DNA of 51,783 nucleotides from assembly GCA_018814445.1 (NCBI GenBank), contig JAHIZV010000131.1:1-51783 (forward strand). Direction: 5' to 3'. The notes under the pieces were generated by a model, which was not told the origin of the DNA, did no database searches, and saw only the letters and a list, made by a program, of their open reading frames with translations. The translations under genes were made by a program, and so were the position numbers. This stretch comes from Verrucomicrobiota bacterium (GTDB taxonomy: Bacteria > Verrucomicrobiota > Kiritimatiellia > JAHIZV01). Positions 42,615 to 50,561 of this stretch are shown here, one piece after another; the first letter of the stretch is position 1; each line of letters starts with the position of its first letter.

Positions 42615-44726
42615 TAGAACGCGAAGAATCTCCTCGCCATATTTCTCAACTCGCGCAGGCCCCATCCCGTGAACTTCCAGGAGAGCATCTCGTGAACCCG
42701 GCTCCGCTGCGGCGATCGCCTGCAGTGCCGTGTCGTGCATCACGACGAATGCGGGGACGCCATCTTTCTGCGCCCGCTGTCTACGCCATTCCCGCAGCCC
42801 GGAAACAAGACCTGCATCACCGGGTCCGATATCCGGAGCTTCTGTCTTCTTCCTCTTCTTCTTCTTCTTCTTTCCGGTTGGTTCCGGCCACTCAAGCGCT
42901 ACATCGGCGCGTCTCCGCATGACTTCCTGTCCTCGCTCGGTAATGCCGATCACGGGGTACTCTCCGTCAGCAACCTTCAGGCACCGCTCTCGTATCAGTT
43001 CGTTGATGACCGCGCTTATGTAGTTGTCATCAAATTCCTTGAGCAGTCCGAACGTTGGCAGTTGATCCAGCCCGCGTTCCACCAGTGTTGCGTCTTGTGA
43101 TCCGCGCAGAACCTGGACAATCTTCCTTCTGCCGAATCGGCCCTGCATCCGGACGGTGCAGCTTAGAATCTTCTGAAGAGTCTCCCATTCTCCCTCTGTG
43201 GGCTCGCGCGTATCCCGCTGAGATCCGCCGCCGCAGTGATCACAGGCTTCGCACCGGTTCGGCACATGCTCTTCTCCGAAGTAGTTGAGAATGTAGGCAT
43301 GTCTGCAACCCCTGTGACTCGCATACCGGATGACTCCGGCCAGTTTACGTTCGTCCGCTTTTCTCTTCTCTTTCAGATATGGATACTGCGCCGTGAGATT
43401 CTGGATATCAGCATCGTGGGCAAGGTCGACAGTGTAGGTTCGCTGGCCGCTTTCGATCTCACGGTTTATCAGTCCCGCCCGTTCCAGAATGCCCATGATG
43501 GTTCTGACCTGCATTTCGCTCTTTACGCCGGAAATATTCTGGTGCCATTCGGCCATGGTCTGGGTGACGGGGCCATGGCTGCAGGCTCTCTTGACGACTT
43601 TCCAAACGGCCTCCACATCCTGTGGGGCAGGGTTCGATCCCTCGATGAAGAATTCCTGGGTCCGCACGTCGGCATAGTTAAAAAGCAATTCACAGCGGGA
43701 GGGCTTGCCGTCCCGCCCGGCGCGCCCGATCTCCTGGTAGTAGCTTTCAATACTGCCCGGAATATCCCAATGGATGACGAAGCGTAGGTCGGCTCGGTCT
43801 ACGCCCATGCCGAAGGCGTTGGTTGCGACAACCACTGACGTTTCTCCGTTCATGAACTTGTCCTGCGCAATCTTTCGCTCATCGTCGCTGAGGCCCGCAT
43901 GATAGAAATCGCAGTCCGGCGAGGTTGGACGGAGAAGTGAGTGAACCCGCTCCGTCTGCTTGCGCGTCGCACAATAGACGATGCCCGTGGAGTACTTCTT
44001 AATAATCGACTGTATTCGACTCACCTTCTGCTTATGGCTGGCGGTCTGTGAAACGGCCAGGTGTAAGTTAGGGCGTTCAAATCCGTGAACGAGAATCTCC
44101 GGAGCGCCGCGCTCTCCTTCACCAAGCCCCAACTGCTTCACGATGTCCGCACGCACTTCGGGGGTGGCGGTGGCCGTCAATGCCATGATGCGCGGTATCG
44201 ACAACGTCTTCAGGACGCTCCGCAGATGGAGGTAGTCGGGCCGGAAATCATGACCCCACTGACTGATACAGTGTGCTTCGTCAATGGCGACCAGTGAGAT
44301 GGGGATCGCGCGAAGCGCGTCCATGAAAGAGGTCATACGGAAACGCTCAGGGGCGACGTAGACAAGTTTGTACTTCCCGTTCGACATGCCCTGCAGCCGT
44401 TCGCGCATCTCGGTTCCTGTCAGCGATGAGTTGATAAACGTGGCGGGCAGACCAAGTTCAGCGAGTCCGTCGACCTGATCCTTCATCAAGGCGATCAAAG
44501 GCGATATGACGAGCGTGACGCCGTCCAGCAACATAGAGGCCAGTTGGAAGCAGAGCGACTTGCCGGACCCCGTCGGCATAACGATGACCACGTCTCTCCC
44601 GTCGAGAGAATGTTCCACAGCCTCGGCCTGTCCTTCTTTGAAGTCCGAGAAGCCGAAGTGCTGTTTCAGTTGCTCCGCTAGATGTCCGGTATTACTCAAT
44701 GTGTGTTCCTTGGGTGAGAAAGTCAT
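42591..44726 (-). CDS. recQ: ATP-dependent DNA helicase RecQ
   Basis: 711 aa from ATG 44726 (MTFSPKEHTLSNTGHLAEQL). Superfamily 2 helicase, 3'-5'. Motif I MPTGSGKSLCFQ, motif II DEAHCISQWGHDFRPDY, motif VI QEIGRAGRDG. The RQC region has a four-Cys zinc site (RGCRHAYILNYFGEEHVPNRCEACDHC) and winged helix. After a Lys-rich linker (GKKKKKKRKK) there is a C-terminal HRDC domain (WRRQRAQKDGVPAFVVMHDTALQAIA). Works in recombination and replication-fork repair. The final residues KGTKTT are encoded by the GGTCC repeat, so the natural C-terminus has been overwritten or extended by it. Confidence 0.95.
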   Translation of the reverse strand: MTFSPKEHTLSNTGHLAEQLKQHFGFSDFKEGQAEAVEHSLDGRDVVIVMPTGSGKSLCFQLASMLLDGVTLVISPLIALMKDQVDGLAELGLPATFINSSLTGTEMRERLQGMSNGKYKLVYVAPERFRMTSFMDALRAIPISLVAIDEAHCISQWGHDFRPDYLHLRSVLKTLSIPRIMALTATATPEVRADIVKQLGLGEGERGAPEILVHGFERPNLHLAVSQTASHKQKVSRIQSIIKKYSTGIVYCATRKQTERVHSLLRPTSPDCDFYHAGLSDDERKIAQDKFMNGETSVVVATNAFGMGVDRADLRFVIHWDIPGSIESYYQEIGRAGRDGKPSRCELLFNYADVRTQEFFIEGSNPAPQDVEAVWKVVKRACSHGPVTQTMAEWHQNISGVKSEMQVRTIMGILERAGLINREIESGQRTYTVDLAHDADIQNLTAQYPYLKEKRKADERKLAGVIRYASHRGCRHAYILNYFGEEHVPNRCEACDHCGGGSQRDTREPTEGEWETLQKILSCTVRMQGRFGRRKIVQVLRGSQDATLVERGLDQLPTFGLLKEFDDNYISAVINELIRERCLKVADGEYPVIGITERGQEVMRRRADVALEWPEPTGKKKKKKRKKTEAPDIGPGDAGLVSGLREWRRQRAQKDGVPAFVVMHDTALQAIAAAEPGSRDALLEVHGMGPARVEKYGEEILRVLSKGTKTT

Positions 44727-44751
44727 GGGGGGGGAGGGGGCTGTGTATCTG

Positions 44752-45165
44752 TTACATCGTCGCCCAGTCTTCCACTGCAACCCCGGGAATGTCCTCAAAG
44801 TCCTTCCCTTTCAAAGTGGCCACAACCAATCCGTGGCACTTTGCTGTGGCCGCGATCATCAGGTCGACAACGGGTTTTGTCTTCCCTGTCGATTTCAGTT
44901 GAGAGGAGAGTTCCGCGTATGTGCGGGCGGTCTCTTCATCGAAAGGCAGAACCTGATACTGATCGTGAAGGAGTTCGCTGTATCTTTGCCAGTACTTGTC
45001 GGACTTCCTGCTCTCAAGGCCTGCTCTCACCTCGGCGCAGCACAGGGCCGAAGTGCAGACCGCGCTATCGCCAATACTGCTCCAACGTTCAAGAACCGCT
45101 TCGACAGGATGGTCTTTGATCGGTTGGCAAAAGACGGATGTATCTAAGAGGTAAGCTAGAGGCAT
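44752..45165 (-). CDS. PIN-domain ribonuclease toxin (VapC-like)
   Basis: 137-residue PIN-domain protein. Acidic metal-binding residues are visible: LLDTSVF near residue 8, CCAEVRAGLE near 43, VVDLMIAATAKCHGLVVATLKGKDF near 100. VapC-type toxins cleave tRNA or rRNA. It starts two bases after the stop of the antitoxin gene and is followed by recQ after 25 bp. Confidence 0.88.
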   Translation of the reverse strand: MPLAYLLDTSVFCQPIKDHPVEAVLERWSSIGDSAVCTSALCCAEVRAGLESRKSDKYWQRYSELLHDQYQVLPFDEETARTYAELSSQLKSTGKTKPVVDLMIAATAKCHGLVVATLKGKDFEDIPGVAVEDWATM

Positions 45166-45167
45166 GA

Positions 45168-45431
45168 TCAGATATCCAAGCCAGAATCGGGAGTATCCTT
45201 CGATCGTTCGGCGGGTTCGAAGTCAGGAGAATCCTGTTGGTCGCTGCGCTCGGTCTTGGTGATGTACGCGGCTCTGCGCTCCGCGATGGTGTTGGGCTTC
45301 TTCTCTATGGGGTCGATATATACGAGCGGCTCTCCACGTTTTGTGATCAAAACGGATTCGCCCTTTGTGCGCACATATTCACACAGTTCCGAAAGTTTCG
45401 CCTTGGCTTCAAATACGCCTACTGTTTTCAT
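45168..45431 (-). CDS. Phd/YefM-type antitoxin of the PIN toxin
   Basis: 87 aa from ATG 45431 (MKTVGVFEAKAKLSELCEYV). The N-terminal half is the Phd/YefM DNA-binding fold (VFEAKAKLSELCEYVRTKGESVLITKRGEPLVYIDP). The acidic, disordered C-terminus should wrap the toxin. An upstream ATG at 45443 would put the start inside the operator palindrome and adds four residues. Autoregulation together with the toxin through that palindrome is expected for the family. Directly upstream of the toxin gene. Confidence 0.88.
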   Translation of the reverse strand: MKTVGVFEAKAKLSELCEYVRTKGESVLITKRGEPLVYIDPIEKKPNTIAERRAAYITKTERSDQQDSPDFEPAERSKDTPDSGLDI

Positions 45432-45438
45432 GGGTCTG

Positions 45439-45462
45439 ATCATACTAGTTAACTAGTATGAT
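45439..45462. promoter_or_regulatory. 24-bp perfect palindrome, antitoxin operator
   Basis: Half-site ATCATACTAGTT followed immediately by its exact reverse complement, 8-31 bp upstream of the antitoxin start at 45431. Expected operator for autorepression by the antitoxin or its complex. It also contains AT-rich TACTAGT elements that may serve as a -10 box. Confidence 0.7.
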
Positions 45463-45480
45463 GTCAAAGAGGTTTCTTAG

Positions 45481-45547
45481 AAAGGGACAAAAAAGACCAA
45501 AAGGACCTAAGGCTTAGGTCCCTTAGGTCGTTTGGGTCCTTTGGTCT
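45481..45547 (-). terminator. GGACC repeat hairpin, probable terminator of the SUMF1-like genes
   Basis: GGACCTAAG (45503-45511) pairs with CTTAGGTCC (45513-45521). On the minus strand the stem is followed by TTTTGGTCTTTTTT. The tract is the largest GGACC/GGTCC repeat array of the window (five units) and fills the gap between the toxin-antitoxin operon and the SUMF1-like genes. Confidence 0.5.
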
Positions 45548-45557
45548 GCGTCGCGAG

Positions 45558-46703
45558 TCAGTCCGCCGCCCTGACACAACGGAAGCCGACGGTGGTCTGG
45601 CGGTTGGTGGGGTTTGCGAAGTGGTGGTCGCCGCACATCAACAGCGAGTAATGGTCGTCCCATGATCCGCCTTTGTTTAGCCGCAGTTCGCCGTAGCCGA
45701 TACCGCGAGGGTCATTCGTAGGTCCGGTGGTGTAGTAGTTGTGCGTCGGATCATAGCGGTCCCAGACATGTTCGGAGACGTTGCCGGCCATGTCGTAGAG
45801 TCCGAATCCATTGGCCATGTCGATGCCTTCCGGTTCCAGTCCCCCGATTTCCTGTCCGCCTTTGTAGTAGCCGCAGGGAGTGGTGTAGGTGAATGGATCA
45901 TAGCTGTTGAAGTAATTCGCTTTGCTGCCGTCGATGTGGACTGAGTAGTCTCCTCCAAAGCTGCGCCACGGATAATAGTGTCGCGTGAGTCCACCGCGAG
46001 CGGCTTTCTCCCATTCCGCTTCGGTTGGGAGGCGGTAGCCGTTGGCATCCCAGCGCACGTAGTCCGTTTGAATATCGTATGTGCCGGTTCTGTAAACATT
46101 TTCGTCAATGAAGATCGACCATTTGTAGTAGACCGGCTCAAGGTTTTCTTTCTCTGAGCGCGCGTTGCACCATTTCACTGCGTCATGCCAGGACACCTCC
46201 ACAACAGGATGGTTCGACCTGACCAGGCTGGTCCCGATGACTTCTCCCGCGGGGAGATCCGGATACCCATGCGATAGGCCCCAGTACCACACCTCGTTCC
46301 ACAGCCACCAACTCACTTCGATCCGTTGTATGTAGAATGAACTGACGTTGATCGTGTGAACGGGCAGATTCCACAGGAGGCCCGATGGATCGCCCATGTC
46401 AAAAGGCCCGCCCTCAATGAAAGTCATGTGAATCGGTTCATTCGTGGTTCTCACCACGCGATAGTGAAGCGGGATGGCCGTTCCGGGTTCAGATGTGTAA
46501 CCGGATTCGACGAGGTCGACGTACTGCAGCGTGCGTCTCCAGGGGCCGTTTGGCGAGGGCGACCATTCGACCCGGTAGTAGGAGTGGCCGGTTGTGTTTT
46601 CCCAGGAGAGTTGACCGTTCTGGTATGAGGACGGAACCACTACCTGCGCCGGGGCAAGGATCGCCCACACGAGGAGAGAAACCGCGCACCCCCATACTGA
46701 CAT
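45558..46703 (-). CDS. Secreted SUMF1/formylglycine-generating-enzyme-like protein, copy 2
   Basis: 381 aa from ATG 46703, two bases after the upstream paralogue's stop; a start at 46730 overlapping it is also open. A signal peptide (VWGCAVSLLVWAILAPAQ) is followed by a small beta domain (about 20-95, LSWENTTGHSYYRVEWSPSPNGPWRRT). The SUMF1 domain (about 105-380) follows, with MTFIEGGPFDMGD, VSWHDAVKWCNARSEKENLEPVYY, YRLPTEAEWEKAARGG, NGFGLYDMAGNVSEHVWDRYDP, LRLNKGGSWDD and GFRCVR. The Cys pair that copper-dependent FGEs need near the C-terminus is not seen, so true sulfatase activation is unlikely. May bind a ligand or glycan in the envelope. Confidence 0.87.
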   Translation of the reverse strand: MSVWGCAVSLLVWAILAPAQVVVPSSYQNGQLSWENTTGHSYYRVEWSPSPNGPWRRTLQYVDLVESGYTSEPGTAIPLHYRVVRTTNEPIHMTFIEGGPFDMGDPSGLLWNLPVHTINVSSFYIQRIEVSWWLWNEVWYWGLSHGYPDLPAGEVIGTSLVRSNHPVVEVSWHDAVKWCNARSEKENLEPVYYKWSIFIDENVYRTGTYDIQTDYVRWDANGYRLPTEAEWEKAARGGLTRHYYPWRSFGGDYSVHIDGSKANYFNSYDPFTYTTPCGYYKGGQEIGGLEPEGIDMANGFGLYDMAGNVSEHVWDRYDPTHNYYTTGPTNDPRGIGYGELRLNKGGSWDDHYSLLMCGDHHFANPTNRQTTVGFRCVRAAD

Positions 46704-46705
46704 GA

Positions 46706-47863
46706 CTACTCTGTAACTATACGTACACATCTGAAACCTGTTTCCACATCACGGTTCGTCGCCGCCACAGCCTCGACATAAGGAGCCCGGACATCGTCCA
46801 GTGCATCAAGGAAAGACCCGCCTCGCACTATACGTTGTGTACCGGAAGCATACCCCTTGGGATCGTTTGTGGGGCAGGTGAGATAGTATGCCAGCGACGG
46901 GTCAAACCTATCCCACACGATCTCTCTAACGTTGCCTGCCATGTCGTACAAACCGTAGCCGTTGGCCATGTCGGGGCCGTCTATCTGCTGCGCCCCGTCG
47001 TAATACGAGACCGGAGTAGTTGCCAGGCCATAGGGGCTTGCGCTGTTGATGAAGTTGCAGCGGCTTCCGTCCATATGGTCCCAATATGACCCGCCGAAAC
47101 TCCTCCATGGATAGTGGTGGCCCCTCAGGCCGCCGCGGGCGGCCTTCTCCCACTCGGCCTCTGTCGGGAGGCGGTAGCCATTGGCGTTCCATGCGACCCA
47201 CGTATTCGCCACGTCTGTCGTGTCTTGACGATAAACCGTGGTCAGGAAGAAGTCCTGGTAGTAGATCGGATGCAGCCCTTCTTTCTCCGACCGCGCGTTG
47301 CACCATTTCAGTGCGTCGTACCAGGATACGTATGCGACGGGGTGATTCGGACTGCGTCCGTTATCCATTCCTCCACCGTTGGTCAAGTCCGCGTAGCCGT
47401 TCGTGATGGCCCAGTTCCGGACGCGCCGCCAGAGTTGGACGGTTACTTCAAAGCGGTCGACGTACAAAGAGCGGATGTGGAGGTCTCGCGGCGGAACAGT
47501 GTCCGGATAGCCGTAGTTGTCACCTCGTTGAAAAGAACCGGATTCCATCAACTCCATTCCCGGAGGGACAGGATTCTCTTCGCGCACCACGCGGTAGAAA
47601 GCGGGGACCTCGACGCTGACGACTCCGTTCGAATGCTTCTCAACCAGTTCCTGCTGTTGGAAGGTTCGCCGCCATGGACCTTCCGTCGACGAGGCCCATT
47701 CGACGCGGAACCGGGCGTATCCGCCGGTGTTGGTCCAGGCAAGATTACCGTCCGGGTCGAAGATCGTGACAACGGGAGACTGTGCCGCTGCCGTCGTTGC
47801 GATGGCCAACGCAAACACCAATATCGTGCGGAACTTCAAAATGACCTCAAATCTCCTTCGCAC
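46706..47863 (-). CDS. Secreted SUMF1/formylglycine-generating-enzyme-like protein, copy 1
   Basis: 385 aa. Signal peptide (FRTILVFALAIATTAAAQ), then the same short beta domain as its neighbour (LAWTNTGGYARFRVEWASSTEGPWRRTF) and a SUMF1 domain: MELMESGSFQRGD, VSWYDALKWCNARSEKEGLHPIYY, YRLPTEAEWEKAARGG, NGYGLYDMAGNVREIVWDRFDP, RIVRGGSFLDALDD, GFRCVR. It also lacks the catalytic Cys pair. First gene of a two-gene tandem duplication, running away from the divergent subtilisin gene. Confidence 0.87.
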   Translation of the reverse strand: MRRRFEVILKFRTILVFALAIATTAAAQSPVVTIFDPDGNLAWTNTGGYARFRVEWASSTEGPWRRTFQQQELVEKHSNGVVSVEVPAFYRVVREENPVPPGMELMESGSFQRGDNYGYPDTVPPRDLHIRSLYVDRFEVTVQLWRRVRNWAITNGYADLTNGGGMDNGRSPNHPVAYVSWYDALKWCNARSEKEGLHPIYYQDFFLTTVYRQDTTDVANTWVAWNANGYRLPTEAEWEKAARGGLRGHHYPWRSFGGSYWDHMDGSRCNFINSASPYGLATTPVSYYDGAQQIDGPDMANGYGLYDMAGNVREIVWDRFDPSLAYYLTCPTNDPKGYASGTQRIVRGGSFLDALDDVRAPYVEAVAATNRDVETGFRCVRIVTE

Positions 47864-47901
47864 GCATTATCGGGGAGGGCGGTCTGAATTGCAGGTTGAA
47901 A

Positions 47902-47948
47902 GTTCCGAACCTTGGAACTTTTTTTTGCAGGATTTCCAAACCTTGGAA
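47902..47948. repeat. Paired TTCCAA-N3-TTGGAA dyads in the divergent gap
   Basis: GTTCCGAACCTTGGAAC (47902-47918) and TTCCAAACCTTGGAA (47934-47948) are two near-identical dyads, separated by a T-run and GCAGG. They lie between the divergent SUMF1-like and subtilisin genes and could be a shared operator or a dispersed repeat. Confidence 0.6.
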
Positions 47949-48032
47949 GTTCTAAACAGTTCTGACAGCGTCGGGTACATTAACGCGAGGGACGGGGCAT
48001 TGTGTGGGACTTAGACAACGCAGGAGGCAGTC

Positions 48033-49802
48033 ATGAAGTGCAGAGTTCCCGTCCTTTTGGTCCTTTCCATTGTCCTTTTGGTCCCTTCCATCGGCGTCGC
48101 CGATGAACTGCCTCCGCCGGACAAATCCATCGTTATTCAGTTGTCGCCGGGCTTGAAAGCCGATGATGTGGTATGGAAGCTCCGATCGAAGGGCACAACC
48201 GGAATCAACGGTCTCGATGTGATCCTCCGCGACTGGACGCTGAAAACGGTGGTCCCGGTATTCGGGCGAACCGGCAAACCGATCAAGGATCCCGGGCTAT
48301 TTGAATCCCTCGGAATGGACCGTTTTCTGATGATCGGATGGGCGAAAGGTTCCGCTCCGCAACCCGCCCACGTTCTCGACCATATCACGGACCAACTGCG
48401 TCAGCTTCCCCAGGTCGAACAATCGTATTGGAACGGAGTCGGAGAGGGCGCCTACACGCCTAACGATCCAGGCTTTCCGAGCCAGTGGCATCACGCAACG
48501 ATCATCTCGACGATGGCCTGGGAGTTTACGCGGGGAAGCCCTGATATTCTCGTGGCAGTCGTGGACTCAGGCATCACCTCGACGAACGTCGATCTGGACT
48601 ACTCATTGATTTCGAACGGATATGACTACGTCGAGAGCGACTGGGATCCAGAGGACGAGTATGGGCACGGCACGCACGTCACCGGCATCATCGCGGCCGA
48701 GGGTGACAACAACATTGACACGGTCGGTCTGGCGTGGGGCTGCAGCATCCTCAACATCCGCGTCATCGACGAGTTCAACAGTTGCACCTGGGCGGACACT
48801 GCCGCAGGTATCGAGGAGGCGGCGGACAGCGGTGCGCGCATCATCAATCTCAGTATTCAGGGATGCGGAGGGTCGTCGGATCTCGAGGAGGCGGTCAACT
48901 ACGCGCACGGACTGGGATCAGCCGTCGTCGCATGCATGGGGAACTGGGATTCGATGTGGACCAGTTATCCTGCCGGCTACTCAAACACCATTGCGGTGGG
49001 CATGACTGATTCAAATGACTACAGAGTCGGTACCGCCTGTTCGCCGAATACCACATGCGCAACCTGGGACTTCGGCAGCAACGTCGGACCTCACATCGAC
49101 GTAGTGGCTCCCGGGAGGTACATCATCTCTACTCACTGGGGATCGACCGGCACGCTCAGCGGAACTTCGATGGCGACGCCGATGGTTTCCGCCATGGCCG
49201 CGCTCGTCTGGGAAATCCGCAGCGACTACGACAACGAAGACATCCGGGATTTCATCCGGGCCACAGCCAGGGACGAGGTTGGGGAGCCGTGCGAAGACGT
49301 CGCGGGATTTGACGACTACATGGGCTACGGACGGATCAACTTCGGTCCCGGAGTTCTTGTTGCCAGCGCATCGACCAACTGTTCCCTGACGTACAGTGCT
49401 GCGATGCTGATGTCGCCGGCGCCTCTGTTCGAGCCGTTCTACTGGCTGCGTGACGCGAAGTTCAGGCCTCTGCCGTTCGGCCGCCGGCTTGTCGCGGACT
49501 ACTACAAAACTTCGCCGAAGATATGCGGCGCGTCGGAGAAGGACGTCTGGCTGACTGTTGATATCGTCAACGCCGCGTTCAGCGCGCTTCCGCTGATCGA
49601 GCATGTTCGTCAGCATCCGGACATTCCGGTCCTGATCCAGAGGAAGCAGTGGGACGAAGCGTGCACGCTTGCGGAGACGATCCTTGCCTCGGTTGACCGG
49701 GAGACTCGGCAGATTCTCCGGCCCTGGGTTGTCCGGGCGAGGACCGAGCCCATTCAGCTTCTGAGCGACCTTGGTATTATCGCGCGCATTATTGATCAGT
49801 AG
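48033..49802 (+). CDS. Secreted subtilisin-family (S8) serine peptidase
   Basis: 589 aa, ATG at 48033 with AGGAGG upstream. Signal peptide (VPVLLVLSIVLLVPSIGVA), an inhibitor-like propeptide region (about 25-145, IVIQLSPGLKADDVVWKLRSKG), and an S8 catalytic domain (about 150-450). The triad is complete: Asp in VAVVDSGI, His in GHGTHVTGIIAAEG, Ser in LSGTSMATPMVSAMAALVW, with the oxyanion Asn in ACMGNWD. Several Cys in the domain may form disulphides. The C-terminal about 140 residues (PLFEPFYWLRDAKFRPLPFG onward) are not recognised; they mimic a C-terminal sorting or propeller-free extension. Confidence 0.92.
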   Translation: MKCRVPVLLVLSIVLLVPSIGVADELPPPDKSIVIQLSPGLKADDVVWKLRSKGTTGINGLDVILRDWTLKTVVPVFGRTGKPIKDPGLFESLGMDRFLMIGWAKGSAPQPAHVLDHITDQLRQLPQVEQSYWNGVGEGAYTPNDPGFPSQWHHATIISTMAWEFTRGSPDILVAVVDSGITSTNVDLDYSLISNGYDYVESDWDPEDEYGHGTHVTGIIAAEGDNNIDTVGLAWGCSILNIRVIDEFNSCTWADTAAGIEEAADSGARIINLSIQGCGGSSDLEEAVNYAHGLGSAVVACMGNWDSMWTSYPAGYSNTIAVGMTDSNDYRVGTACSPNTTCATWDFGSNVGPHIDVVAPGRYIISTHWGSTGTLSGTSMATPMVSAMAALVWEIRSDYDNEDIRDFIRATARDEVGEPCEDVAGFDDYMGYGRINFGPGVLVASASTNCSLTYSAAMLMSPAPLFEPFYWLRDAKFRPLPFGRRLVADYYKTSPKICGASEKDVWLTVDIVNAAFSALPLIEHVRQHPDIPVLIQRKQWDEACTLAETILASVDRETRQILRPWVVRARTEPIQLLSDLGIIARIIDQ

Positions 49803-49839
49803 AGCCGGCTCGCTCCTCCGTGAACCCGACCTCGAAGGG

Positions 49840-49870
49840 AAGCCCTCGCTCATTTTCGCACTGAGGGCTT
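49840..49870 (+). terminator. Hairpin after the subtilisin gene
   Basis: AAGCCCTC (49840-49847) pairs with GAGGGCTT (49863-49870), followed by TACTTTCCCGTTC. A loose 15-base loop and a weak T-tract make it a moderate candidate. Confidence 0.5.
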
Positions 49871-49883
49871 TACTTTCCCGTTC

Positions 49884-49909
49884 AAATATATATTTTAAAT
49901 ATATATTTT
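49884..49909. promoter_or_regulatory. Tandem 13-bp AT dyads upstream of the TetR gene
   Basis: AAATATATATTTT occurs twice back to back (49884-49896 and 49897-49909), each containing a perfect AAATATATATTT palindrome. They sit 13 bp before the regulator's ATG and could be its operator and promoter. Confidence 0.5.
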
Positions 49910-49922
49910 AATCGGCGGAAAT

Positions 49923-50561
49923 ATGATGACCGGAGAAGTGTCCACAAGAGAGCGCATATTGGAGAGCGCGATGGAGGTATTTGCGGGCAAGGGCTACCGC
50001 GATGCCACGGTGGCCGATATCTGTGAGAAGTCGGACGCGAATATCGCGGCGGTGAACTACCACTTCGGCTCGAAGAAAAACCTGTATGTGGAGGTCTGGC
50101 GGCAGGTCATCAGGCAGGCGGAAGATCTCTATCCTTTCAAAGGGGGAGTAGCCGACGATGCGCCGCCGGAAGAACGCTTACGAGGACACGTAACAGCACT
50201 GATGCGCCGTATGACGGACAATGGGAGACTGGGGCACCTTCATCGGCTGATGATGATGGAGATGGTTAATCCCTCCGGCTGTCTCGACGAGGCCATAAAA
50301 GCATTCAAACTCAACCACAGGGAACTTCTCCGGAGTGTGCTGCGAGACCTGCTCGGCCCCGATGCAGGCGATGAGACCATTGACTACTGCGAGGTGAGTA
50401 TCGTCGGGCAGTGCCGGGCGGCGCGGATGGGGAGGCCGGGAAAACAACTTCCCAGCATGAACGTCAACCTATCGAAGGCAGAGGTCGAGCGTATCATCAA
50501 ACACATCTGCGCTTTTTCACTGGGTGGACTCAAGGCGATCAAAGAAGGCGGACGTTCATGA
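49923..50561 (+). CDS. TetR/AcrR-family regulator (CecR-like, DUF1956 type)
   Basis: 212 aa. The N-terminal TetR helix-turn-helix (about 8-55, TRERILESAMEVFAGKGYRDATVADICEKSDANIAAVNYHFGSKKNLYVEVW) is complete. The ligand domain with LGHLHRLMMMEMVNPSG and the C-terminal HICAFSLGGLKAI stretch look like the DUF1956 subgroup. Its stop overlaps the start of the efflux lipoprotein gene (ATGA), so it should control that operon, and tandem AT dyads upstream suggest autoregulation. Confidence 0.9.
   Translation: MMTGEVSTRERILESAMEVFAGKGYRDATVADICEKSDANIAAVNYHFGSKKNLYVEVWRQVIRQAEDLYPFKGGVADDAPPEERLRGHVTALMRRMTDNGRLGHLHRLMMMEMVNPSGCLDEAIKAFKLNHRELLRSVLRDLLGPDAGDETIDYCEVSIVGQCRAARMGRPGKQLPSMNVNLSKAEVERIIKHICAFSLGGLKAIKEGGRS

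Noticed and set aside
45481-45547. GGACC/GGTCC array as a CRISPR array
   Set aside because: Units are 7-13 bp with no spacers of constant length and no cas genes in the window.
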